Shown one piece after another: positions 52,173 to 62,792 of a DNA stretch of 64,000 nucleotides. The stretch's first letter is position 1, and each line of letters opens with the position of its first letter. The stretch is from Andreprevotia chitinilytica DSM 18519 (GTDB lineage: Bacteria > Pseudomonadota > Gammaproteobacteria > Burkholderiales > Chitinibacteraceae). The DNA lies in contig NZ_JONM01000007.1 of the NCBI RefSeq assembly GCF_000711875.1, positions 62,001 to 126,000 of the forward strand, read 5' to 3'. The position numbers and the translations under genes were made by a program. Under the pieces are notes generated by a model. It did not search any database. It was not told where the DNA came from and worked only from the letters and a program-made list of their open reading frames with translations.

Positions 52173-55100
52173 ATGAACCCCTCCCGCCCCTTCATCCTGC
52201 GACCGGTAGCCACCTCGCTACTGATGGTCGCCATCCTGCTTGCTGGCCTTGTCGCCTTCCGCTTCCTGCCGATTTCCGCGTTGCCGGAAGTCGACTACCC
52301 GACCATTCAGGTCGTCACGCTCTACCCCGGTGCCAGCCCGGACGTCACCACGTCGTCGATCACCGCGCCGCTGGAACGCCAGTTCGGCCAGATGCCGGGG
52401 CTGAACCAGATGTCGTCCACCAGCTCGGGCGGGGCGTCGGTCATCACGCTGCAGTTCAGCCTGGATATCGGCCTCGATGTGGCGGAACAGGAAGTGCAGG
52501 CCGCGATCAACGCCGGCAACAACCTGCTGCCGACCGATCTGCCGATGCCGCCGATCTACAGCAAGGTAAACCCGGCCGATGCGCCGATCCTCACGCTGGC
52601 GATCACCTCGCCCACCCTGCCCTTGCCCAAGGTGGAAGACCTGGTCGATACCCGGCTGGCGCAGAAGATTTCGCAGGTGCCGGGCGTGGGTCTGGTCAGC
52701 TTGTCGGGCGGGCAGCGCCCGGCGGTACGCATTCAGGCCAACCCGACCGCCCTCGCCAGCTTCGGCATGAGCATCGAAGACGTGCGCACCGCCATCGGCA
52801 ACGCCAACACCAATCAGGCCAAGGGCAGTTTCGACGGCCCCTTGCGTGCGTCCACCATCGATGCCAACGACCAGCTCAAATCGGTGGATGAATACAAGCA
52901 GCTGATCATCGCCTACAAGAACGGCGCGGCGGTGCGGCTGGGGGATATCGCCGAGATTGTCGATGGCGCGGAGAACAGCAAGCTCGCCGCCTGGGCCAAT
53001 GCCAAGCCGGCGATCATCCTCAACATCCAGCGCCAGCCGGGCGCGAACGTGATTCAGGTGGTGGACAGCATCAAGAAGCTGCTGCCCTCGTTGCAGCAAA
53101 GCCTGCCCGCCTCGGTGGATGTGCAGGTGCTGACTGACCGCACCACCACCATCCGCGCCTCGGTCACCGATGTGCAGATCGAGCTGCTGCTGGCGGTGGC
53201 GCTGGTGGTGATGGTGATCTTCGTGTTCCTGCGCAATGTGCCGGCCACGATCATCCCCAGCGTGGCCGTGCCGCTGTCTCTGGTCGGCACCTTCGGCGTG
53301 ATGTACATGGCCGGGTTCTCGATCAACAACCTGACCTTGATGGCGTTGACCATTGCCACCGGCTTCGTGGTCGACGATGCCATCGTGATGATCGAGAACA
53401 TCGCCCGCTATATCGAAGAGGGCGAAACACCGATGCAGGCCGCGCTGAAAGGCGCGGAGCAGATCGGCTTCACCATCATCTCGCTCACCTTCTCGCTGAT
53501 CGCGGTGCTGATTCCACTGCTGTTCATGGGCGATGTGGTCGGCCGCCTGTTCCGCGAATTTGCCATCACGCTGGCGGTGTCGATCCTGATCTCCGCCGTG
53601 GTCTCGCTCACGCTCACGCCGATGATGTGCGCCCGCCTGCTCAAGCATGTGCCGGAAGAAAAGCAGGGCTGGTTCTTCCACGCCAGCGGCGCGGTCATCG
53701 ACGGCGTCATCGCCCGCTACGCCAAAATGCTGGACTGGGTGCTCGACCATAGCCGGCTCACCTTGTTTGTCGCCCTCGGCACGCTGGTGCTGACTGCTGT
53801 GTTGTATGTGTTCGTGCCGAAGGGCTTCTTCCCGGTGCAGGATACCGGCGTGATTCAGGGCATTTCGGATGCCACGCAGTCGATCTCGTTCACCGGCATG
53901 GCCGAGCGCCAGCAGCAACTGGCCGACGTGATCCTGAAAGACCCGGCGGTGGATAGCCTGACCTCGTTCATCGGCGTCGATGGCACCAACGCCACGCTCA
54001 ACAGCGGCCGCATGCTGATCAACCTGAAGCCGCACGACACGCGCGATGTATCGGCCAGCGATGTGATCCGCCGCCTGCAACCGCAAGTCATCAAGGTGCC
54101 GGGTATCACGCTGTATATGCAGCCGGTGCAAGACCTGACCATCGAAGACCGCATCAGCCGCACGCAATATCAGTTCACGCTGCAAACGTCCGATCCGGCC
54201 GAGCTGTCGGCGTGGACACCCAAGCTGGTCAGCCGCCTGCAGCAGATTCCGGAATTGGCCGATGTCGCCAGCGATCTGCAAGACCAAGGCGCGCAAGCCT
54301 TCGTCAACATCGACCGCGATGCGGCCGGGCGGCTCGGCATCACACCGGCCGGCATCGATAACGCGCTCTACAGCGCCTTCGGCCAGCGGCTTGTATCGAC
54401 CATCTTCACCCAGTCGAACCAGTACCGCGTGGTGCTGGAAGTCGCGCCCGGCTTCCAGAAAGGCCCGCAATCGCTGAACGATATCTATGTGCCGGGTACA
54501 GGCGGCAAGCAGGTGCCGCTGTCGGCCGTCGCCACCATCGAAGAACGCACCTCGCCGCTGGCGATCAACCATCTGGCGCAATTCCCCTCCGCTACGGTGT
54601 CGTTCAACCTCGCCCCCGGCGCGGCGTTGGGTGACGCGGTGAAACTGATCGAAGCGGCCGAGCAGGAAATCGGCATGCCGGTGAGCATCGTCACCAGCTT
54701 CCAGGGTGCGGCGCTGGCATTCCGCTCGGCGCTGACCAACCAGTTGTGGCTGATCCTCGCCGCCGTGATCACCATGTATATCGTGCTGGGCGTGCTGTAC
54801 GAGAGCTACATCCACCCGATCACCATCCTCTCCACCCTGCCCTCGGCCGGCATCGGCGCGTTGCTAGCGCTGCTGGTTGCGCGCAGCGATCTATCGGTGA
54901 TCGCCATCATCGGCATCGTGCTGCTGATCGGGATCGTGAAGAAGAACGCGATCATGATGATCGACTTCGCGCTGGAGGCCGAACGCGAGCACGGCAAAGC
55001 GCCGCGTGAGGCGATCTTCGAGGCTGCGCAATTGCGTTTCCGCCCGATCCTGATGACCACGCTGGCCGCGCTGCTGGGTGCCCTGCCCTTGATGCTGGGC

Positions 55101-55292
55101 CAGGGTGTTGGCTCGGAACTACGCCATCCGCTCGGCGTGACCATGGTCGGCGGCTTGCTGGTCAGCCAGTTGCTCACGCTATTCACCACGCCGGTGATTT
55201 ATCTGGCGTTTGATGACCTGGGGCGGCGGTTCAAGGGGTGGCGGGCGCGTAGGAATGGTGGTGTAAACGCGGTTGGGGTTGAACAGCGATGA
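52173..55292 (+). CDS. mdtB: RND multidrug efflux transporter MdtB
   Basis: 1039-residue inner-membrane proton-driven pump of the HAE1 class. Twelve membrane helices with two large periplasmic loops; the start [19 protein letters not shown], the [13 protein letters not shown] motif of TM4 with the proton-relay aspartates, and the second-half [18 protein letters not shown] are clear. The sequence follows MdtB. It works with MdtC, probably as a heterotrimer, to export bile-salt-like and other amphiphiles (known for E. coli). ATG at 52173 begins at the family N-terminus ([17 protein letters not shown]). Confidence 0.95.
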   Translation: MNPSRPFILRPVATSLLMVAILLAGLVAFRFLPISALPEVDYPTIQVVTLYPGASPDVTTSSITAPLERQFGQMPGLNQMSSTSSGGASVITLQFSLDIGLDVAEQEVQAAINAGNNLLPTDLPMPPIYSKVNPADAPILTLAITSPTLPLPKVEDLVDTRLAQKISQVPGVGLVSLSGGQRPAVRIQANPTALASFGMSIEDVRTAIGNANTNQAKGSFDGPLRASTIDANDQLKSVDEYKQLIIAYKNGAAVRLGDIAEIVDGAENSKLAAWANAKPAIILNIQRQPGANVIQVVDSIKKLLPSLQQSLPASVDVQVLTDRTTTIRASVTDVQIELLLAVALVVMVIFVFLRNVPATIIPSVAVPLSLVGTFGVMYMAGFSINNLTLMALTIATGFVVDDAIVMIENIARYIEEGETPMQAALKGAEQIGFTIISLTFSLIAVLIPLLFMGDVVGRLFREFAITLAVSILISAVVSLTLTPMMCARLLKHVPEEKQGWFFHASGAVIDGVIARYAKMLDWVLDHSRLTLFVALGTLVLTAVLYVFVPKGFFPVQDTGVIQGISDATQSISFTGMAERQQQLADVILKDPAVDSLTSFIGVDGTNATLNSGRMLINLKPHDTRDVSASDVIRRLQPQVIKVPGITLYMQPVQDLTIEDRISRTQYQFTLQTSDPAELSAWTPKLVSRLQQIPELADVASDLQDQGAQAFVNIDRDAAGRLGITPAGIDNALYSAFGQRLVSTIFTQSNQYRVVLEVAPGFQKGPQSLNDIYVPGTGGKQVPLSAVATIEERTSPLAINHLAQFPSATVSFNLAPGAALGDAVKLIEAAEQEIGMPVSIVTSFQGAALAFRSALTNQLWLILAAVITMYIVLGVLYESYIHPITILSTLPSAGIGALLALLVARSDLSVIAIIGIVLLIGIVKKNAIMMIDFALEAEREHGKAPREAIFEAAQLRFRPILMTTLAALLGALPLMLGQGVGSELRHPLGVTMVGGLLVSQLLTLFTTPVIYLAFDDLGRRFKGWRARRNGGVNAVGVEQR

Positions 55293-55319
55293 TGAACATT
55301 GCTCAGGTCACTGCAGCCC

Positions 55320-55562
55320 ACATCCCCCCCTTCGCGGAAGGGGGGTTAGGGGGGATTTTGTTTCGTCCTCATCCATTCATTGGCAAAGAAACACGGAGAC
55401 AAATCCAACTTCAGCTTTCCGAATACCGGAATGGTTGTTCATCCACCGAAATCCCCCCTAACCCCCCTTCCGCGAAGGGGGGGATGAATTATCACCAAGC
55501 ATTAGCGAAGTTTTCTGCATCGTCGAAATCCCCCCCGCCCCCCCTTCATGGAAGGGGGGAGT
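55320..55562. repeat. Three poly-C/poly-G hairpins between mdtB and mdtC
   Basis: The 304-bp spacer holds hairpins CCCCCC-TTCGCGGAA-GGGGGG (55325-55345), a second at 55462-55483 and a third at 55537-55559 (CCCCCCTTCATGGAAGGGGGG), with GGGGGGATTTT and GAAATCCCCC blocks between. Same family as the repeats at 52010 and 58731. No gene. Confidence 0.85.
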
Positions 55563-55596
55563 GCGGCACTGACTCGGGCACCACCGGGTGGCGGCC

Positions 55597-58500
55597 ATGA
55601 GCTTCTCCTCCACCTTCATCAAACGTCCGGTCGCCACCACCCTGCTCACGCTCGGCGTGGCATTGGCGGGCATCGTGGCGTTCCGGTTGTTGCCGGTGTC
55701 GCCGTTGCCGCAAGTCGATTACCCGACCATCTCCGTCTCCGCCAACCTGCCCGGCGCATCGCCGGAGACGATGGCGGCCACGGTGGCGACGCCGCTGGAG
55801 CGTGCGCTCGGCCGCATTGCCGGCGTGACGGAGATGACGTCGAACAGCTCGCTCGGCTCGGCGCGGATCACGTTGCAGTTCGAGCTGAACCGGGATATCG
55901 ACGGCGCGGCGCGCGATGTGCAAGCGGCCATCAACGCCTCGCGCAGCATGTTGCCGTCCGGCATGCCCAGCAACCCGAACTACCGCAAGGTCAACCCGGC
56001 CGATGCGCCAGTGCTGATTCTGGCGCTCACGTCGGACACGATGAGCCAGGGCCAGATGTATGACGCCGCCTCGACCATCCTGGCGCAGAAACTCTCGCAG
56101 GTGGATGGCGTCGGGCAGGTCAGCGTCGGCGGCAGCTCCTTGCCGGCGGTGCGGGTGGAGCTGAACCCGACCGCGCTCAACCAGTACGCCATTCCGCTCG
56201 AAACCGTGCGGGCAGCACTCTCCGCCGCCAACGCCAATCGCCCCAAAGGCATGCTGGAAGAGGGCGACAAGCACTGGCAGATCTACGCCAGTGATCAGGC
56301 CAAGACCGCCAAGGAATACCTGCCGCTGATCGTGAGCTACCGCAACGGCAACCCGGTGCGGCTGTCCGACGTGGCCGATGTGGTCGATTCGGTACAGGAC
56401 TTGCGCAACGCCGGTTCCGCCAACGGCAAGCCCTCGGTGTTGTTGGTCATCAACCGCCAGCCGGGCGCGAACATCATCGAAACCGTCGATCGGGTACGGG
56501 CGCTGTTACCGAGCCTGAAGGCATCGATCCCCGCTGCCATCGACATGCAGGTAGCCGTGGATCGCACGCCCACCATCCGCGCCTCGCTGGCTGAGGTGGA
56601 GCGCACCTTGTTGTTGTCGGTCGGGCTGGTGATCCTGGTGGTGTTCCTGTTCCTGCGCAACGGCCGGGCGACCTTGATCCCCAGCGTGGCGGTGCCGGTG
56701 TCGTTGATCGGCGCGTTCGTGGCGATGTATCTGCTGGGGTTTTCACTCAATAACCTGTCGCTGATGGCACTGACCATCGCCACCGGCTTCGTGGTCGATG
56801 ACGCCATCGTGGTGCTGGAGAACATCTCGCGCCATATCGAAGATGGCATGAAGCCCTTTCAGGCGGCGCTGCAAGGCGCGAAGGAAGTGGGTTTTACCGT
56901 GCTGTCGATGAGCATTTCGCTGGTGGCCGTGTTCATTCCCATCCTGTTGATGGGCGGCATCGTCGGCCGGCTGTTCCGCGAGTTCGCCGTCACCTTGTCG
57001 GTGGCGATTCTGGTGTCGTTGGTGGTCTCGCTCACCACCACGCCGATGATGTGCTCGCGGCTGCTGCGCCCGGAGCCCAAAGAGCCGGGCCGCCTGTTCC
57101 GCGCCAGCGAAAAGGTGTTCGATGCGCTGCTGGCCGGTTACCGCCGCTCGCTCACGTGGGCACTCAAGCACGGGCCGTTGATGATGCTGATCCTGCTGAT
57201 CACCATCTGCCTCAACGTCTATCTCTACATCGTCATCCCGAAAGGCTTTTTCCCGCAGCAGGATACCGGCCGGCTGGTCGGCAACATCCAGGCGGACCAG
57301 AGCATCTCGTTCCAGGCCATGCGGCTCAAGCTGGCGGATTTCATCGACATCGTGAAACAAGACCCGGCGGTGGATACCGTGGTCGGCTTCACCGGCGGCT
57401 CGCAACGCAATACCGGCTCGATGTTCGTCTCGCTCAAGCCGCTGGCCGAGCGGCAGATGTCGGCAGATGCGGTCATCGCCCGCTTGCGCGGCAAGCTCGC
57501 CAAGGAGCCGGGCGCGCAACTTTTCCTGCAAGCGGTGCAGGACATCCGCATCGGTGGGCGGGCCGGCAACGCGCAGTATCAATACACCTTGCAGGCCGAT
57601 GATCTGGATTTGCTGCGGGCATGGGAGCCGAAGATTCGCGAGGCGCTATCCAATGTCGCGCTGCTCAAGGACGTGAACACCGATTCGCAAAGCAAGGGTC
57701 TGCAAACCACGCTGACCATTGATCGCGATGCGCTGGCGCAATATGGCCTCACGGTGAGCCAGGTCGATTCGGCGCTGAACGACGCCTTCGGCCAGCGGCA
57801 GGTCTCGACCATCTATAACCCGCTCAACCAGTACCACGTGGTGATGGAAGTCGCGCCGCAGTACTGGCAAAGCCCGGAAGCGCTCAAGAACGTTTACATG
57901 ATCACGTCGAGCGGGGCGCAAGTGCCGCTGTCGGCCGTGGCGCACTACGCGCCGACCTTCACCTCGCTGGGCGTGAATCACCAGAGCCAGTTCGTCGCCA
58001 GCACCATCTCGTTCAACCTCGACCCCGGCACGTCGCTCTCCGAAGCGACGACCGTGATCGCCGACACCATGAACCGCATCGGCGTGCCGACCGGCATCCA
58101 GGGCAAGTTCGCCGGCAGCGCGCAGGCGTTCCAGCAATCGCAGAACAGCCAGCCGTTATTGATTCTGGCCGCCATCATCGCCGTCTATATCGTGCTGGGC
58201 ATCCTGTATGAGAGCTATGTGCACCCGATCACCATCCTCTCCACCCTGCCCTCGGCCGGCGTCGGCGCTTTGCTGGCGCTGATGCTGTTCAACACCGAGT
58301 TCACCATCGTCGCCCTGATCGGCGTGCTGTTGTTGATCGGCATCGTGAAGAAGAACGCGATCATGATGATCGACTTCGCGCTGGATGCGGAGCGCAAGCA
58401 GGGCATGACCAGCCACGACGCGATCTTCCACGCCTGCCTGCTGCGCTTCCGCCCGATCCTGATGACCACCATGGCCGCCATCCTCGGCGCGGTGCCGCTG

Positions 58501-58692
58501 GCGATCGGCCACGGCGACGGCGCTGAGCTGCGCCAGCCGCTGGGGATTTCGATTGTCGGCGGGCTGGTAGTCAGCCAGTTACTCACGCTGTACACCACGC
58601 CGGTTGTTTATCTCTACCTGGATCGCTTCCGGCTGTGGGCGATGCGGCGTAGTGGGCGAGTCGAGCCGCAGGGGTTGGGGGTGGAGGGGTGA
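55597..58692 (+). CDS. mdtC: RND multidrug efflux transporter MdtC
   Basis: 1031-residue partner of MdtB, same HAE1 architecture: [23 protein letters not shown] at the start, [19 protein letters not shown], and [22 protein letters not shown]. The two pumps are clearly paralogous, and the paired order B-C is conserved. ATG at 55597 is used; a GTG three codons earlier is in frame. Confidence 0.95.
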   Translation: MSFSSTFIKRPVATTLLTLGVALAGIVAFRLLPVSPLPQVDYPTISVSANLPGASPETMAATVATPLERALGRIAGVTEMTSNSSLGSARITLQFELNRDIDGAARDVQAAINASRSMLPSGMPSNPNYRKVNPADAPVLILALTSDTMSQGQMYDAASTILAQKLSQVDGVGQVSVGGSSLPAVRVELNPTALNQYAIPLETVRAALSAANANRPKGMLEEGDKHWQIYASDQAKTAKEYLPLIVSYRNGNPVRLSDVADVVDSVQDLRNAGSANGKPSVLLVINRQPGANIIETVDRVRALLPSLKASIPAAIDMQVAVDRTPTIRASLAEVERTLLLSVGLVILVVFLFLRNGRATLIPSVAVPVSLIGAFVAMYLLGFSLNNLSLMALTIATGFVVDDAIVVLENISRHIEDGMKPFQAALQGAKEVGFTVLSMSISLVAVFIPILLMGGIVGRLFREFAVTLSVAILVSLVVSLTTTPMMCSRLLRPEPKEPGRLFRASEKVFDALLAGYRRSLTWALKHGPLMMLILLITICLNVYLYIVIPKGFFPQQDTGRLVGNIQADQSISFQAMRLKLADFIDIVKQDPAVDTVVGFTGGSQRNTGSMFVSLKPLAERQMSADAVIARLRGKLAKEPGAQLFLQAVQDIRIGGRAGNAQYQYTLQADDLDLLRAWEPKIREALSNVALLKDVNTDSQSKGLQTTLTIDRDALAQYGLTVSQVDSALNDAFGQRQVSTIYNPLNQYHVVMEVAPQYWQSPEALKNVYMITSSGAQVPLSAVAHYAPTFTSLGVNHQSQFVASTISFNLDPGTSLSEATTVIADTMNRIGVPTGIQGKFAGSAQAFQQSQNSQPLLILAAIIAVYIVLGILYESYVHPITILSTLPSAGVGALLALMLFNTEFTIVALIGVLLLIGIVKKNAIMMIDFALDAERKQGMTSHDAIFHACLLRFRPILMTTMAAILGAVPLAIGHGDGAELRQPLGISIVGGLVVSQLLTLYTTPVVYLYLDRFRLWAMRRSGRVEPQGLGVEG

Positions 58693-58730
58693 TGATGACG
58701 CGCCAAACACCAAAGGCAGCAGTTTTTGCT

Positions 58731-58941
58731 CCCCCCTTCCACGAAGGGGGGCTGGGGGGGATTTCTGCAATATCTCCAGTTTCAGCTGCTCTAACCCAAG
58801 AACCCACTTCCCAAATCAAGAAGTTGCCATTGCGCAGGCACTGCCAGCTTTTATCTCGACCTTCTCACCGGAAAATTTCAGCATCGGTGACATTTGAACT
58901 GTCGTCGAAATCCCCCCTAGCCCCCCTTCGTGGAAGGGGGG
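58731..58941. repeat. Two poly-C/poly-G hairpins between mdtC and the outer-membrane factor
   Basis: Hairpins at 58731-58751 (CCCCCCTTC-CAC-GAAGGGGGG) and 58921-58941 (CCCCCCTTC-GTG-GAAGGGGGG), in a 310-bp spacer with GGGGGGATTTC and GAAATCCCCC blocks. About 20 bp on, an 8-bp hairpin GGCAGCCT-CCA-AGGCTGCC (58966-58984) lies just before the next ribosome site. Confidence 0.85.
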
Positions 58942-59002
58942 AACCATGACCTCGAAAATTGTGAGGGCAGCCTCCAAGGCTGCCGTTCTAAAGAGCATGA
59001 CC

Positions 59003-60409
59003 ATGAATCTGAAATCCCCTCTTCTCCTCGCCACCGTCGCCGCGATTCTCTCCGCGTGCGCCACCGGTCCGGCGTATCAAAAACCGTCGGAGCCGCTCCC
59101 GGCCGCCTTCAAGGAAAACGCCGGCTGGAAGCTCGCCAACCCGCAAGACCTGCAGGCACGCGGCAATTGGTGGGAGATTTATGGCGACGCGGCGCTGAAC
59201 GATCTCGTTGCGCAAGTGAAGCTCAACAACCAGAACGTGCGTCAGTTCGAGGCGCAATACCGCCAGGCGCGTGCCGCCGCTCAAGCCGCACACGCCGGTT
59301 TCTGGCCGACGGTCTCGGCAGGCGTATCGGACAATCGCAGCGGTAGTGGCGGCAGCAACGGCATCGTCAAGAACAACTTCAACGCCTCGCTCGATGCCAG
59401 CTGGGAGCCGGATCTGTGGGGCAAGGTCGCCAACACGGTCGATGCGGGCGAAGCCACCAGCCAGGCCAGCACCGCGAGTCTCGCTGGTGCGTTACTGAGC
59501 GCGCAGGCCGAACTGGTGCAGGACTACCTGCAATTGCGCGTGCTCGATGCCGAGCAAGATCTCTTTGACCAGACAGTGGCCGCCTATGCCAAATCGCTGC
59601 AACTGACAAAGAACCAGTACAACGCCGGCATCGTCACCCGTGCCGATGTCGCGCAGGCCGAAACGCAATGGCAGTCGGCGCAAGCGCAGCAGCTCGACCT
59701 GGGCATTCAGCGCGCCCAGCTCGAACACGCCATCGCCATCCTGATCGGCAAGGCGCCAGCCGACTTCACCCTCGCCAAAGCCCCCGTCACGGCCACGCTG
59801 CCGGCTGTGCCAGCCGGCGTGCCGTCCGACCTGCTCGAACGCCGCCCGGACATCGCCGCCGCCGAACGCAAGGTCGCGGCCGCCAATGCCAACATCGGCG
59901 TCGCCCGCGCCGCGTTCTTCCCGGCGCTGACGTTGAGTGCGTCGGGCGGCTTCCAGAACAGCAGCCTCAGCCAATGGTTCAACGCGCCGAGCCAAATCTG
60001 GTCGCTCGGTCTTGCGCTGGCGGAAACGATTTTCGACGGCGGCCTGCGCAAAGCGCAAAGCGAAGAGGTGCAGGCCAACTACGACAACACCGTCGCGGCG
60101 TATCGGCAAACCGTGCTCGGCGGCCTGCAGGAAGTCGAAGATAACCTCGCCACGCTGCGCATTCTGGAACAGGAAGCCAAAGCCCAAACCGCCGCCGTCA
60201 CCGCCGCCCAGGACTCCGCCCGGCTCGCCCTCAACCAGTACAAGGCCGGCACCACCAGCTATCTGAACGTCGCCACCGCGCAGGCAACGTTGCTCTCCAG
60301 CCAGCGCAGCATGTTGCAACTGCAAGGGCGGCAATGGTCGGCCAGTGTGTTGCTGATCAAGGCGTTGGGAGGGGGATGGCGGGTGGATGCGCTAGCCACG
60401 AAGCCTTGA
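59003..60409 (+). CDS. Outer-membrane efflux lipoprotein (NodT/OprM family)
   Basis: 468 residues with a lipoprotein signal (LLLATVAAILSACATG, lipobox LSAC). The mature part is the trimeric TolC/OprM-type channel: two repeated helical-barrel halves (NWWEIYGDAALNDLVAQ, DASWEPDLWGK, ERRPDIAAAERKVAAANANIGVARAAFFP). It completes the tripartite MdtABC pump. ATG at 59003 is preferred over 58997 on ribosome-site spacing (AAAGAG about 7 bases upstream). Confidence 0.92.
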   Translation: MNLKSPLLLATVAAILSACATGPAYQKPSEPLPAAFKENAGWKLANPQDLQARGNWWEIYGDAALNDLVAQVKLNNQNVRQFEAQYRQARAAAQAAHAGFWPTVSAGVSDNRSGSGGSNGIVKNNFNASLDASWEPDLWGKVANTVDAGEATSQASTASLAGALLSAQAELVQDYLQLRVLDAEQDLFDQTVAAYAKSLQLTKNQYNAGIVTRADVAQAETQWQSAQAQQLDLGIQRAQLEHAIAILIGKAPADFTLAKAPVTATLPAVPAGVPSDLLERRPDIAAAERKVAAANANIGVARAAFFPALTLSASGGFQNSSLSQWFNAPSQIWSLGLALAETIFDGGLRKAQSEEVQANYDNTVAAYRQTVLGGLQEVEDNLATLRILEQEAKAQTAAVTAAQDSARLALNQYKAGTTSYLNVATAQATLLSSQRSMLQLQGRQWSASVLLIKALGGGWRVDALATKP

Positions 60410-60459
60410 GTGGCAAGAGCGATGTAAACTTGGACCATCGTTGAATCAAGGGGCTGGTT

Positions 60460-60702
60460 ATGACCATCCATCTCTCTTCGCAGTTAGCCCAGCGGGTTGA
60501 AGGCTTCGCTCAGCATGCCGGCGAGCCGTTCGATGTTGTGCTGGAACGGCTGGTTTCCGAAGGACTGGAATATGAGCTATGGCTTCGAGAGCAGATCGAA
60601 GAAGGTGAGCAAAGCTTGCTGACGTCGCCCAGCATCAGCCTTCAGCAACTCGAAGATCGTTTGCAAGCCATTGTCACCGGCAGCCAGCCGAATGCGGCTT
60701 GA
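60460..60702 (+). CDS. Putative antitoxin of a type II TA pair
   Basis: 80 residues, acidic. HLSSQLAQRVEGFAQHAGEPFDVVLERLVSEGLEYELWLREQIEEGEQSL has the strand-helix-helix plus acidic-helix layout of ParD/RelB-type antitoxins. Overlaps the toxin gene by 11 bp. It likely binds its own promoter and neutralises the toxin (inference). Confidence 0.78.
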   Translation: MTIHLSSQLAQRVEGFAQHAGEPFDVVLERLVSEGLEYELWLREQIEEGEQSLLTSPSISLQQLEDRLQAIVTGSQPNAA

Positions 60703-60979
60703 GATATCCGCGCGGGCCGCGCAGGACATTGAAGACCAAACCGTCTATTACGCCAGCGTCGACCACGCGTTGGCAGATCGATTTCGCGTCGCCATTCTTG
60801 CCTCACTTCGCCACATTCACGCGTTCCCATTGGCCTACCAGCGATTTGCGGATGGCCGTCATCGCTACGTGATGAGCCGCTTTCCTTTTTTGATCGTTTA
60901 CCGAGCCAATGAAGAGGTTGTGCAGGTGATTCGCGTGGTTCATCAGGCGCGCGGCATCGGCTGGCGCTCTGGACTCTAA
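60692..60979 (+). CDS. RelE/ParE-family toxin
   Basis: 95 residues with the RelE/ParE fold: LEISARAAQDIEDQTVYYASV at the start, LRHIHAFPLAYQRFADGRHRYVMSRFPFLIVYRANEEVVQVIRVVHQARGI at the end. The core pattern (helix pair, then the beta sheet with RFPFLIVY and RVVHQAR) is typical of ParE/RelE toxins. Whether it cleaves mRNA or targets gyrase cannot be read. ATG at 60692 is inside the antitoxin gene, so they are coupled. Confidence 0.82.
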   Translation: MRLEISARAAQDIEDQTVYYASVDHALADRFRVAILASLRHIHAFPLAYQRFADGRHRYVMSRFPFLIVYRANEEVVQVIRVVHQARGIGWRSGL

Positions 60980-60995
60980 CAAAAAGCCCCAAGTT

Positions 60996-61078
60996 CGTAG
61001 GATGGGCAGAGCGAAGCGATACCCATACCGCCTCGTTCAACATGGGCGATGGGTATCGCAAGCTCAACCCATCCTACG
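60996..61078. repeat. GTAGGATGGG inverted-repeat element
   Basis: Left arm CGTAGGATGGGCAGAGCGAA (to 61026) and right arm ending CTCAACCCATCCTACG (61049-61078) are imperfect inverted repeats. Comparable repeats are widespread in proteobacterial intergenic DNA; related half-copies lie at 62680-62706 and, with more divergence, at 20650-20690. It separates the toxin from the convergent AhpD-like gene. Confidence 0.8.
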
Positions 61079-61085
61079 TGACCGC

Positions 61086-61544
61086 TCAGCCCCAATCCGT
61101 ACCCGCAACCTGCCTGGTCGCGATGTTCAGACGGTTCCAGAGGTTGACGTGGGAGATCGAAAGAATCAAAGCCCCGAGTGCTTCTGCGTCGTAATGCCGG
61201 GTGACTTCGCGCCAGAGCTCGTCCGGTACCTGATCCGCCCGGTCGCTGAGCCGGGTAAGCGCCTCGGTGAGGGCCAGCGCGGCGCGCTCGGCGTCGGTGA
61301 AGTACGGGGCATCCCGCCAGGCAGCCACAGTGGCGAGGCGCTCATCGGTATCGCCGGCCTTCTTCATGTCGCGTGCATGCATGTGGACGCAGACACTGCA
61401 GCCGTTGATCTGGCTGGCGCGCAGATGAACCAGGTTGAGTGTCAGAGCCGGCACGCCGGCCTTGTTCGTGGCTTTCGATAGCGCGATCAGGGCTTGCAGG
61501 GCGTCGGGAACGATCATTGCCGGATTGGTCATTCGTGCTTGCAT
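61086..61544 (-). CDS. Carboxymuconolactone decarboxylase / AhpD-like protein
   Basis: 152-residue all-helical protein of the AhpD superfamily. It has the redox Cys pair and His in INGCSVCVHMHARDMKKAGDTDERL, typical of the alkylhydroperoxidase-like (AhpD-type) core. This group includes peroxidase-coupled disulfide reductases. GGAG lies 11 bases upstream of the ATG. It stands alone next to the ArsR-SRPBCC operon. Confidence 0.87.
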   Translation of the reverse strand: MQARMTNPAMIVPDALQALIALSKATNKAGVPALTLNLVHLRASQINGCSVCVHMHARDMKKAGDTDERLATVAAWRDAPYFTDAERAALALTEALTRLSDRADQVPDELWREVTRHYDAEALGALILSISHVNLWNRLNIATRQVAGTDWG

Positions 61545-61670
61545 GATGGGTCTTCTCCAAGGGTCTTTCAGGGACGAGGCTCAAGGTACAACTGCAACGG
61601 AATCAGCTTGCTCGGGACGGGGGCTATACCCGCCAGCCAAAGAACACGTCTTTTCTAGCGGGGTTGCGGA

Positions 61671-62120
61671 TCAGCCCAGCCCGGCCACCACGCGTTCCAG
61701 ACCAGCGATGAAACGCTGCCAGCCGTAGTTCGCGCCTTGGTAGTTGTGCTCGTCTTGCGGGCGGAAGCCGGATTGCTCCATGCGCACCAGCACGCCACGG
61801 TCGGTCGGCGCCAGCGTCCAGGTGACGATGGTCTTCAGCCCGTTCGGGGCTTCGTCGCCTGAGGCATTCCAGCTATAGGCAAGCCGTTCATTGGGCTCGA
61901 CAACCAGCACTTCACAATCGGTCACGCCGTTCCAGTGCTGCACGGGTGCGGTGCGGAAGGTGAAGCGATGCCCCACGACCGGCAAAAAGTCGTTGGCCAT
62001 CAGCCAATCTTCGATCAGCGGGCCTTGCGTGAGTGCGCGCCAGATTTTTTCCGGCGGGTGTGCGATCTCCCGTTCGACAACGAGGGTGCGCGTAGTGGTG
62101 GCGGTAGCGGTCAGTGTCAT
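61671..62120 (-). CDS. SRPBCC / AHSA1-domain protein
   Basis: 149-residue START-like protein: VVEREIAHPPEKIWRALTQGPLIEDWLM and the C-terminal YGWQRFIAGLERVVAGL helix are visible. Its start overlaps the stop of the ArsR gene (ATGA), so the two are coupled. Similar in composition to the SRPBCC proteins at 18452 and 19234 but not a close duplicate. Substrate unknown. Confidence 0.87.
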   Translation of the reverse strand: MTLTATATTTRTLVVEREIAHPPEKIWRALTQGPLIEDWLMANDFLPVVGHRFTFRTAPVQHWNGVTDCEVLVVEPNERLAYSWNASGDEAPNGLKTIVTWTLAPTDRGVLVRMEQSGFRPQDEHNYQGANYGWQRFIAGLERVVAGLG

Positions 62121-62440
62121 TGGTCCATCCTATCCAGCAGGTTTTCGAGGCGATCGAACCGGTCACGCCAGAAGGCGCCGTAGAAACTCATCCAGTCGAT
62201 CAGGGGTGCCAGGCCTTGCGGCTCGGCGCTGTAGTAAACCAGGCGGCCTTCGGGCCGATCGCGCACCAGCCCGGCGAGCTTGAGTACGCCCAGGTGCTTG
62301 GAGACCGCTGGCTGCGAGACGCCGGATTGGTCCGTCAAGGCACGTACGGTCTGTTCCCCGTCGCGGGCCAAGCGTTCGAAGATCGCCCGACGGGTCGGGT
62401 CGCCGAGAGTCTTGAAAATGTCGTCATGAGTGGCTTGCAT
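62117..62440 (-). CDS. ArsR-family transcriptional regulator
   Basis: 107 residues: DIFKTLGDPTRRAIFERLARDGEQTVRALTDQSGVSQPAVSKHLGVLKLAGLV winged helix. There is no metal-binding motif, as for other SRPBCC-linked ArsR proteins. ATG at 62440 fits the family; a GTG at 62458 would add six residues. First gene of the ArsR-SRPBCC pair, parallel in design to the operon at 18452-19704. Confidence 0.87.
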   Translation of the reverse strand: MQATHDDIFKTLGDPTRRAIFERLARDGEQTVRALTDQSGVSQPAVSKHLGVLKLAGLVRDRPEGRLVYYSAEPQGLAPLIDWMSFYGAFWRDRFDRLENLLDRMDQ

Positions 62441-62458
62441 ATCAAAAACATAACTCAC

Positions 62459-62792
62459 CAGTTATATATTGGCAAGCGTGAGGTGATACAAAAAAGCGAT
62501 CACTTATTGTGAATTGAGGCGGATAGCGGGTTGGGAGGGGGATCGGCATGCCGACAGGCGAATTACCCGTAGCCGGACGGGATCGCTTTCGTCAGTAGAC
62601 TCGGACTGGGTGAAACGGGTCGAGAACGTGGAAACCCCGGCTGCAGAATGCGTCCGGGCTACATGGGCCGCCATTGCAGGACGGGTTGAGCATGCGATAC
62701 CCATCGCTGCCCGGCCATCACTCAAACCGCCGCACAAATAAAACAAGCCCAGCACTTGGCTGGGCTTGTTTCGGCAGCAACTTCGCTACGGC
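62459..62792. other. Intergenic region with repeat remnant and terminator
   Basis: About 330 bp without a supported gene. A half-copy of the GTAGGATGGG element lies at 62680-62706 (GGGTTGAGCATGCGATACCC). A strong terminator at 62742-62770 (ACAAGCCCAGC-N5-GCTGGGCTTGT with flanking A- and T-tracts) lies 23 bp beyond the stop of the DUF945 gene and ends it. Confidence 0.75.

Noticed and set aside
52218..54815. Open frame of 865 codons on the minus strand opposite mdtB
   Set aside because: Composition is His/Arg/Asp-rich shadow sequence; mdtB on the other strand is unambiguous.
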